A stretch of 5,728 bases of DNA from Pseudoxanthomonas sp. (GTDB lineage: Bacteria > Pseudomonadota > Gammaproteobacteria > Xanthomonadales > Xanthomonadaceae). Made by a program: the position numbers and the translations under genes. The notes beneath the pieces were generated by a model. That model was not told where the DNA came from. It saw only the letters and a list, made by a program, of their open reading frames with translations, and ran no database searches. This document shows positions 1 to 4,517 of this stretch, piece after piece; position 1 is the first letter of the stretch; each line of letters starts with the position of its first letter. The stretch lies in assembly GCA_026785795.1 (NCBI GenBank), contig JAJAZJ010000044.1, positions 1 to 5,728 on the forward strand, read 5' to 3'.

Positions 1-368
1 AGCGAAGGCTCTGCCTTGATGGCGCGAAGGGTGGCGATGGCGACCTCGGGCTTGCCCGCCGATGCCTGCGCCTGCGCCAGGCGCAGTGCCGCCAGGTCGA
101 CGTAAATGTTGGCCTTGCCGCCTTTCAGCTGGGCAAGCGCCGCCTGCGCCTTGTCCAGGTCGCCGCCGTCCAGGCTGTCAAGCACTGCCCGGTATTCAAT
201 ATTGGCCTGGACCGACTGCTGCAGCTGGTTCTTCTGCCACCACTGCCAGCCGAATATCAGTCCAAGTCCAAGCGCCACGCCGCCAAACAGGCCCAAGCCA
301 TTGCTCTTCAGCCAGTTGCGGACGCGCTCGCTTTGTTCTTGCTCGTCGAGCGGATCGTCGATCGCCAT
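1..368 (-). CDS. yfgM: YfgM-family TPR protein, ancillary SecYEG/BamB-associated membrane protein (3' end outside the window)
   Basis: The open frame starts at the ATG at 368 and runs without a stop off the left edge, giving 122 complete codons of a protein that is usually about 200 residues or more. Residues 1-20 are charged and cytoplasmic (MAIDDPLDEQEQSERVRNWL). A single hydrophobic segment follows at about 24-44, ending in an aromatic WQWWQ cluster. From about residue 50 there are TPR-like helices rich in Ala, Leu and Gln. This N-in, one-TM, periplasmic-TPR layout is that of YfgM. In E. coli YfgM associates with SecYEG and periplasmic chaperones and is encoded next to bamB. The ribosome-binding site is weak (GAGAG at 378-374, 5 nt from ATG). 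The gene lies 62 nt beyond rodZ and is probably co-transcribed with it. In enterobacteria ispG and hisS separate rodZ from yfgM; they are absent here. The family call is from recalled similarity; bamB and der would be expected beyond the left edge. Confidence 0.85.
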   Translation of the reverse strand, partial: MAIDDPLDEQEQSERVRNWLKSNGLGLFGGVALGLGLIFGWQWWQKNQLQQSVQANIEYRAVLDSLDGGDLDKAQAALAQLKGGKANIYVDLAALRLAQAQASAGKPEVAIATLRAIKAEPS

Positions 369-379
369 GCGTACTCTCG

Positions 380-395
380 CCCCGCCCAGGCGGGG
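380..395 (-). other. GC-only hairpin in the rodZ-yfgM gap, next to the yfgM ribosome-binding site
   Basis: A perfect 7-bp inverted repeat, CCCCGCC at 380-386 and GGCGGGG at 389-395, has a 2-nt apex (or 6 bp with a 4-nt loop). On the minus-strand transcript it ends one nucleotide before the GAGAG ribosome-binding site of yfgM. No T-run follows, so it is not a standard intrinsic terminator. It could modulate yfgM translation or mark an RNA-processing point between rodZ and yfgM. That role is inferred; only the repeat itself is seen. Confidence 0.4.
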
Positions 396-430
396 TATTC
401 ATTCGGGTTGGAGACGCCCACGTGCTGCGG

Positions 431-1261
431 TCAGTTGCTGACCGGCGCCAGGGAACCGTCAGAGGATACCGTAAAGCGTGCCACGTTGGCCCGCTGATAC
501 GTTGTCATATCTACCGTACTACCTGCTTGCTGAACCTCGACCGCTGCCGCATTGCCCAGCACCACCTTGCCGACTTCGCCTGCCTTGTAGCTGCGAAGCT
601 CACCGGCATTGACGATGCCCTGCTCCACCCGGCTGCCATCCGGCGCCTGCACCTGGACCCAACTGTCTGCGCTCATGCGCAGGGTCAGCACGCTCTCGCT
701 GGCGCGCACGACCGGGGCCAGCGAGGCCAGATAGGGCGAGGGTTGGGCACTTGCCGGTGAGGCAACGGGAGCAGGCTCCGGTGCAACGGGGTTGGCGGTC
801 GGCACTACATCCAACGAAGCCGTGGTCTGCGACGAATCACTGCCCGGCTGTTTTTGCACCGCCAACCAAACCGGAACTGCAATGGCGGCGGTGATCACCA
901 CGTACACCGCGCGCTTGGCCACTCCGTCCAGCATCCGCCGGTAGCGCGGAACATGGCCGTGGCTGACCAGTTCGGCCACCGGCACGGCCCGGAACTGATC
1001 CTGCTGCAGGTAGGGCTCCATGTCGACCTTCAGCAGCCTCGCGTAGCTGCGCAGCTGGCCACGCACGAACACCGGCGCGCCGAGCTGCTGCCAGTCTTCG
1101 GCTTCGATCGACTTTAGCGCACGTTCGGGAATCTTCAGCTGGCTCGAGACGCTTTCCAGGGACAAGCCAGACGATTCACGGGCCAGCTGCAGCATCGCGC
1201 CGCAGCCCTGCAGATGGAAATTGGCGTCTGGACGGGCGTCGCTGCGGTATGGATCGGTCAT
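431..1261 (-). CDS. rodZ: RodZ, helix-turn-helix membrane cytoskeletal protein (cell shape)
   Basis: This complete protein of 276 residues resembles RodZ, the bitopic protein that links MreB filaments to the elongasome at the inner membrane and maintains rod shape. Residues about 18-90 form the cytoplasmic HTH_25/Cro-like domain (GAMLQLARESSGLSLESVSS, then the conserved PVFVRGQLRSYAR segment at 63-75). A basic stretch (RYRR) precedes one transmembrane helix at about 117-136. Residues about 140-185 are a Pro/Ala/Ser-rich periplasmic linker, and about 190-266 match the C-terminal DUF4115 beta domain with the SWVQV motif near 200-204. E. coli RodZ is longer (about 337 residues); most of the difference lies in the linker. 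The ATG overlaps the pilW stop codon as ATGA at 1261-1258. The nearest Shine-Dalgarno match (GGGGA at 1278-1274) is 12 nt away, so translational coupling to pilW is likely. Confidence 0.92.
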   Translation of the reverse strand: MTDPYRSDARPDANFHLQGCGAMLQLARESSGLSLESVSSQLKIPERALKSIEAEDWQQLGAPVFVRGQLRSYARLLKVDMEPYLQQDQFRAVPVAELVSHGHVPRYRRMLDGVAKRAVYVVITAAIAVPVWLAVQKQPGSDSSQTTASLDVVPTANPVAPEPAPVASPASAQPSPYLASLAPVVRASESVLTLRMSADSWVQVQAPDGSRVEQGIVNAGELRSYKAGEVGKVVLGNAAAVEVQQAGSTVDMTTYQRANVARFTVSSDGSLAPVSN

Positions 1262-2076
1262 GGTCTGGTCGTTTCCCCGGGGCTGGAGATCGAAGCTTCG
1301 GGGAACTCCGCCCGCAAACGCTGCCTGTATCTGCTGGCGGCGTTGGTGTCGCCCAGGCGGTCCTCTATCGTGGCCGCCAGCTGTAGCACGTCCGCGCTGG
1401 CGGGCGCGGCGGCCAGTCTGCGCTGTGAGAACGCCCTCGCCTGGAAATAGCGACCGCCCTGGTATTCGCTGGCGGCCATGGAGGCGAGCGCGTACGCATT
1501 GCCCGGTTCCAAGGCGAGCGCCTGCTCAAGGTCGCGCTGGGCACGTTCGTACTGGCCGACCTTGATCGCGCACCCACCGGCATTGGCATGGGCCGAGCCA
1601 GGCGAACGGTAGCCGGGCGCCGCCACCGCGCGATCAAACCAGACCAAAGCCTCGGCCGGAAAGCCGTTGCCACACAGCCAGGCACCGTAGTTGTTCAGCG
1701 CCGCGCCCTGCTTGGGCGCCAGCTCGGCGGCGCGCTTGTAGTAGGGACCCGCGCGCTGAGTGTTGCCCCGCTGGTCCTGGATGATCGCCAGCAAGGTGTT
1801 GGCATCGGCAGAACCGGGGTTGCTCTTCAGCACCGTATTGGCATCGCGCTCGGCGGAGTCCAGGTCGCCGGCGCGCAGGCGCTGCGTTGCCAGCGCCAGG
1901 CGATCCTCGGTGGCCAAGCGCTGCCTGGTCGCCGGACTGTCGCTCACCGTATACGGCGATTGCTTCTGCTCATAGGGAATGCGCTTCGCTGCGGGCTTGA
2001 TGAACGTCAGCCGCGAGCAGCCGCTGGCGACCACCGCCATCACCACCGCCAGCGCAACCAGGCTACGCAGCCGCAT
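1258..2076 (-). CDS. pilW: PilW/PilF, type IV pilus pilotin lipoprotein with TPR repeats
   Basis: The protein is 272 residues from the ATG at 2076. It is an outer-membrane lipoprotein of the PilF (Pseudomonas) / PilW (Neisseria) family, which assists assembly and localisation of the PilQ secretin and pilus stability. Residues 1-19 are a lipoprotein signal peptide (MRLRS, then a hydrophobic core), with lipobox A-S-G-C and the lipidated Cys at 20. The +2 residue is Ser, which predicts outer-membrane sorting. From about residue 58 onward there are tandem TPR motifs (near 58-90, 91-124, 125-158, 163-196 and 228-261), including the family-typical [11 protein letters not shown] at 128-138. An in-frame ATG one codon upstream (2079) would also fit, but the Shine-Dalgarno AGGGG at 2088-2084 lies 7 nt from 2076 and only 4 nt from 2079. 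A longer in-frame extension to 2184 lies inside rlmN and would bury the signal peptide, so it is rejected. The gene overlaps the rlmN end by 14 nt and the rodZ start by 4 nt. Confidence 0.92.
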   Translation of the reverse strand: MRLRSLVALAVVMAVVASGCSRLTFIKPAAKRIPYEQKQSPYTVSDSPATRQRLATEDRLALATQRLRAGDLDSAERDANTVLKSNPGSADANTLLAIIQDQRGNTQRAGPYYKRAAELAPKQGAALNNYGAWLCGNGFPAEALVWFDRAVAAPGYRSPGSAHANAGGCAIKVGQYERAQRDLEQALALEPGNAYALASMAASEYQGGRYFQARAFSQRRLAAAPASADVLQLAATIEDRLGDTNAASRYRQRLRAEFPEASISSPGETTRP

Positions 2077-3217
2077 CATCGATCCCCTGTGCCTGCAGGT
2101 GCAGCTTGAACTCGGCCTGGCGGCGGGTGCGGTCCACCACCTGCCCTTTGAGCTGGCCGCAGGCAGCGTCGATGTCGTCGCCACGGGTGCGACGCACCAT
2201 GGTCAATACCTGTGCGTCCAGCAGGATCTTCTGGAACGCACGGATGTCGGCCTCGCTGCTGCGCTCATAGCGCGTGCCGGGGAAGGGGTTGAACGGGATC
2301 AGGTTGACCTTGCCTGCGTCCTTGGCCTGCACGGTGTTGTCGAACAGGCGCATCAGGCGGGCCAGTTCGCGCGCATGCTGCGGCTGGTCGTTGATGCCGC
2401 GCATCATGGTGTATTCGAAGGTCACCGAATCGCGCTTCTTGCTGCCCTGCACGTAGCGCGCGCACGCAGCCATCAGCTCGGCAATCGGGTACTTTTTGTT
2501 CAACGGCACCAGCTCGGTGCGAAGCTCGTCGTTGGCCGCATGCAGCGAGACCGCAAGCGATACGTCCGACTCCGTCGAAAGGCGGTCGATCATCGGCACC
2601 ATGCCGGCGGTGGACAGGGTGACGCGCTTGCTGGCCAGGCCATAGCCCAGGTCGTCGCGCATCACGCTCATCGCCCTGACCACGTTGTCGAAGTTCATCA
2701 GCGGCTCGCCCATGCCCATCATCACCACGTTGGTGAGCTTGCGCTGCAGGTGCGGCACGTTGCCAAGATGGCGCGCAGCCACCCAGACCTGGCCGATGAT
2801 CTCGGCGGTCGACAAATTACGGTTGAAGCCCTGCGTGGCGGTCGAGCAGAACTGGCAGTTGAGCGCACAGCCCACCTGCGAGGAGACACACAGGGTGCCG
2901 CGACCCTTGTCCGGGATGAATACGGCTTCAATGGCGTTCCTGCCGTCCATGCCCAGCAGCCACTTGTGGGTGCCGTCGGTGGAGGGCTTTTCAAGCTGGA
3001 TCTGCGGCACCACAACCTCGGCGTGCTGCTGCAGCTTCGCGCGCAGTGCCTTGCCAAGGTCGGTCATGGCATCGAAATCGGTGACGTGCCGGTGATGGAT
3101 CCATTTCATCACCTGGTGGGCGCGGTAGCGCTGTTCGCCGAGGGTATCGGCGAAGAAGCGCTCCAGGCCCTCGCGGTCGAGGTCGAGCAGGTTCTGCTTG
3201 CTGGCGACCCCGTTCAC
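2063..3217 (-). CDS. rlmN: RlmN, dual-specificity 23S rRNA (A2503-C2) / tRNA (A37-C2) methyltransferase, radical SAM
   Basis: This complete protein of 384 residues is a cytoplasmic radical-SAM enzyme that methylates C2 of A2503 in 23S rRNA and of A37 in some tRNAs. It carries the CX3CX2C cluster that holds the 4Fe-4S centre (Cys117, Cys121, Cys124 in [11 protein letters not shown]). It also has the two catalytic cysteines expected from E. coli RlmN: Cys110 in GRGTLC (equivalent to Cys118), and Cys353 in the C-terminal [13 protein letters not shown] motif (equivalent to Cys355). The SAM-contacting GMGEP motif is at 168-172. The start is GTG at 3217; the ndk stop TGA at 3229-3227 is in the same frame just upstream, so no earlier start is possible. 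The only Shine-Dalgarno-like bases are a weak GAG overlapping the ndk stop, which suggests coupling to ndk translation. The N-terminus is short before the conserved [13 protein letters not shown] segment. The 3' end overlaps pilW. Confidence 0.97.
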   Translation of the reverse strand: MNGVASKQNLLDLDREGLERFFADTLGEQRYRAHQVMKWIHHRHVTDFDAMTDLGKALRAKLQQHAEVVVPQIQLEKPSTDGTHKWLLGMDGRNAIEAVFIPDKGRGTLCVSSQVGCALNCQFCSTATQGFNRNLSTAEIIGQVWVAARHLGNVPHLQRKLTNVVMMGMGEPLMNFDNVVRAMSVMRDDLGYGLASKRVTLSTAGMVPMIDRLSTESDVSLAVSLHAANDELRTELVPLNKKYPIAELMAACARYVQGSKKRDSVTFEYTMMRGINDQPQHARELARLMRLFDNTVQAKDAGKVNLIPFNPFPGTRYERSSEADIRAFQKILLDAQVLTMVRRTRGDDIDAACGQLKGQVVDRTRRQAEFKLHLQAQGIDDAAA

Positions 3218-3226
3218 GGCATCAAC

Positions 3227-3652
3227 TCAGCGCGCGACTACTTCGGTCACGGCGAAGAAGTAGGCGATTTCAATCGCGCCGTTTTCCACCGAGTCCGAAC
3301 CGTGCGCTGCATTGGCGTCGATCGAATCGGCGAAGTCGGCGCGGATCGTGCCGGGAGCCGCTTCCTTCGGATTGGTGGCGCCCAACAGTTCACGGTGCAG
3401 GGCCACGGCGTTCTCGCCTTCCAGCGCCTGGATCATCACCGGGCCGGAGATCATGAAATCGACCAGCGCGTTGAAGAAAGGACGCTCGCGATGCACGGCG
3501 TAAAAGCCTTCTGCTTCACGGCGCGACAGCTGCTTGTATTTCGCGGCCACGACCTTCAGCCCGGCCTGCTCGAAACGCGAATAGATCTGTCCGATCACGT
3601 TCTTGGCCACGGCATCGGGCTTCACGATTGACAGGGTGCGCTCCAGCGCCAT
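3227..3652 (-). CDS. ndk: Nucleoside diphosphate kinase
   Basis: This complete protein of 141 residues has the usual length of bacterial Ndk. It is a cytoplasmic enzyme that transfers the gamma phosphate of ATP to other (d)NDPs through a phospho-histidine intermediate, balancing NTP and dNTP pools. The active-site His117 lies in the signature NAAHGSDS (114-121). Other nucleotide-site residues are in their expected places: Lys11 (IVKPDAV), Tyr51, Phe59 (RPFF), Arg87, Thr93 (GATNP), Arg104 and Asn114. The ATG at 3652 is preceded by a good ribosome-binding site, GGAG at 3663-3660, 7 nt away. It is the first gene of the leftward operon, with rlmN starting 9 nt after its stop. An upstream promoter and leader with a terminator-like hairpin are listed separately. 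Confidence 0.97.
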   Translation of the reverse strand: MALERTLSIVKPDAVAKNVIGQIYSRFEQAGLKVVAAKYKQLSRREAEGFYAVHRERPFFNALVDFMISGPVMIQALEGENAVALHRELLGATNPKEAAPGTIRADFADSIDANAAHGSDSVENGAIEIAYFFAVTEVVAR

Positions 3653-3698
3653 GGATGTTCTCCGTTGGGCGGGCCACTAAGGGCCCGAGGCTAGTGTG

Positions 3699-3721
3699 AA
3701 AAACCCCGTCGAAACGCGGGC
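3699..3721 (-). terminator. Terminator-like hairpin with T-tract in the ndk leader (candidate attenuator)
   Basis: Read on the minus strand, CCCGCG-TTT-CG-A-CGGG (3720-3705) folds as a 6-bp GC stem with one bulged A and a TTT loop. It is followed by a G and then five T residues (3703-3699), the layout of an intrinsic terminator. It sits about 17 nt after the start predicted from the ndk promoter and about 47 nt before the ndk ATG. No minus-strand gene lies to its right in the window. It would therefore either attenuate ndk or block antisense transcripts running back from the rightward operon. The stem is short, so strength is uncertain. Confidence 0.45.
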
Positions 3722-3743
3722 TTAGACTGAATTTCGTAGCGCA

Positions 3744-3772
3744 ATTCTAACCCAGCGGCGGGCGGATGTGCA
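3744..3772 (-). promoter_or_regulatory. Candidate sigma-70 promoter for ndk operon
   Basis: On the minus strand, a -35 hexamer TGCACA (3772-3767; 4 of 6 matches to TTGACA) and a -10 hexamer TAGAAT (3749-3744; 5 of 6 matches to TATAAT) are separated by exactly 17 bp. The predicted start is an A near 3737, giving an 85-nt leader before ndk. The AT-rich -10 region stands out in a GC-rich background. No competing promoter of similar quality was seen closer to ndk. Confidence 0.6.
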
Positions 3773-3802
3773 GAGCCAGGCAGACTGCTGGTGCGACGCA
3801 GC

Positions 3803-3831
3803 ATGACTTGGTCCCCGGCCTGGGCCAGAAT
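3803..3831 (+). promoter_or_regulatory. Candidate promoter of the TetR/PsrA-like gene
   Basis: A -35-like ATGACT (3803-3808) and a -10-like CAGAAT (3826-3831) each match 4 of 6 consensus bases and are 17 bp apart. A start near 3838 would fall in the middle of the palindrome at 3831-3846, the arrangement expected for autorepression. The leader would be about 24 nt with GAGGA (3853-3857) as ribosome-binding site. The hexamers are only fair matches, so the call leans on their position relative to the palindrome. Confidence 0.4.
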
Positions 3832-3846
3832 CAAACAAGCGTTTGA
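3831..3846 (+). promoter_or_regulatory. Operator palindrome upstream of the TetR/PsrA-like gene
   Basis: The sequence TCAAAC-AAGC-GTTTGA is a perfect 6+6 bp inverted repeat around a 4-nt spacer, 15 nt before the regulator's ATG. It matches the (G/C)AAAC-N2-4-GTTT(G/C) site known for Pseudomonas PsrA, a TetR-family repressor that controls its own gene and fatty acid beta-oxidation genes. A second palindrome with the same core lies before the downstream gene (4502-4517). Binding by the adjacent regulator is inferred. Confidence 0.75.
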
Positions 3847-3861
3847 ATAGCTGAGGACCGC

Positions 3862-4488
3862 ATGGCCAGTTCCACCCACTTCTCCACCAAGGACCGGATC
3901 CTGGGGGCCGCAGAGGAGCTGTTTGCCCAGCATGGGTTCGCGGGCACCTCGCTGCGCCAGGTGACCACTCGCGCAGACGTCAACATTGCCGCAGTCAACT
4001 ACCATTTCGGCTCCAAGGAGAATCTGGTCAACGAGGTCTTCCGCCGGCGCATGGACGACATGACCGCGCTGCGCCTGAGCCAGCTCAAGACCGCACTGGA
4101 GCAGCACCCGGGTGAACTGCGGCCGGTGCTGGCCGCGTTCGTTGAACCCGCCCTGGCCATGTCCCACGACCGCCACGGCGGCGGCGCCTTCGTGCGCGTG
4201 GTCGCTCGCGCCTACGCGGAAAAGAACGATGGCCTGCGCAAGTTCCTCTCCGACCACTACGGCCATGTACTGCGGGAGTTTGGCAAGGCCATCGCCGGCT
4301 GCGTGCCCGGGCTGAGCAAGGAGGCGCTGTACTGGCGGCTGGACTTCCTGGCCGGTGCGCTGACCTACGCCATGGCCGATTTCGGTCTGATCAAGCGCCC
4401 CCCCAATGTCAGCGAAGCGGCCCACCGGGAGCAGGCAGCCCGCGAACTGATTCGCTTTGCCGAAGCTGGCATCCGTGCCAATCAATGA
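3862..4488 (+). CDS. psrA: TetR-family regulator, PsrA-like (predicted fatty-acid-responsive repressor)
   Basis: This complete protein of 208 residues has the usual TetR size. Residues about 12-58 form the DNA-binding domain (RILGAAEELFAQHGFAGTSL, then VNIAAVNYHFGSKENLV with the recognition helix near 40-48). This stretch closely resembles the same region of Pseudomonas PsrA as I recall it. The C-terminal ~140 residues are a helical ligand/dimerisation domain (for example YWRLDFLAGALTYAMADFG at 157-175). PsrA proteins release DNA on binding long-chain fatty acids and repress their own gene and beta-oxidation genes. The matching palindromes before this gene and the next, together with its beta-oxidation neighbour, support that role. 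The ATG at 3862 follows GAGGA at 3853-3857 with a short 4-nt spacing. The gene is divergent from ndk and 28 nt ahead of the dehydrogenase gene. The ligand is not visible in the sequence; another acyl-CoA or fatty-acid signal, including a DSF-type signal, is possible. Confidence 0.88.
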   Translation: MASSTHFSTKDRILGAAEELFAQHGFAGTSLRQVTTRADVNIAAVNYHFGSKENLVNEVFRRRMDDMTALRLSQLKTALEQHPGELRPVLAAFVEPALAMSHDRHGGGAFVRVVARAYAEKNDGLRKFLSDHYGHVLREFGKAIAGCVPGLSKEALYWRLDFLAGALTYAMADFGLIKRPPNVSEAAHREQAARELIRFAEAGIRANQ

Positions 4489-4501
4489 TTATTTATCTAG
4501 T

Positions 4502-4517
4502 TTAAACAAAGGTTTAA
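4502..4517 (+). promoter_or_regulatory. Operator palindrome overlapping the dehydrogenase gene start
   Basis: TTAAAC-AAAG-GTTTAA is a perfect 6+6 bp inverted repeat with a 4-nt spacer. It shares the AAAC-N4-GTTT core with the palindrome at 3831-3846. It lies in an AT-rich gap between the regulator and the dehydrogenase gene, contains the AAAGG ribosome-binding sequence (4508-4512), and its last base is the A of the first possible ATG (4517). Repressor bound here could block an internal promoter or elongating polymerase. No convincing -35/-10 pair was found just upstream (only weak GATTAT or TATTTA at 4487-4495), so whether a separate promoter exists is open. Confidence 0.7.

Noticed and set aside
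62..760. A 232-codon plus-strand frame at the left edge.
   Set aside because: It crosses the 3' part of rodZ, the gap and the start of yfgM in antisense; its product is rich in Arg, Pro and Cys and looks non-coding.
1275..1282. CCCCGGGG palindrome near the pilW-rodZ junction.
   Set aside because: An 8-bp GC palindrome is expected by chance in DNA of this composition and has no matching partner elsewhere in the window.
2077..2184. A 36-codon N-terminal extension of pilW.
   Set aside because: It would lie inside rlmN and place the lipoprotein signal peptide internally; the Shine-Dalgarno and lipobox fit the start at 2076.
1979..3631. A 550-codon open frame on the plus strand, longer than any complete gene in the window.
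   Set aside because: It lies entirely antisense to rlmN and ndk, whose catalytic motifs are all intact. Long antisense frames are common in GC-rich DNA, and its His/Val/Gly-rich product has no recognisable domain.
3809..3827. Possible hairpin TGG-T-CCC / GGG-CCA in the divergent region.
   Set aside because: It is short with a bulge and lies upstream of the predicted regulator start; no T-tract or clear link to a transcript was seen.
3691..4485. A 264-codon minus-strand frame covering the TetR gene and the intergenic region.
   Set aside because: It is antisense to a clear TetR regulator with a good start and stop, and runs through the ndk promoter and both strands' control signals.
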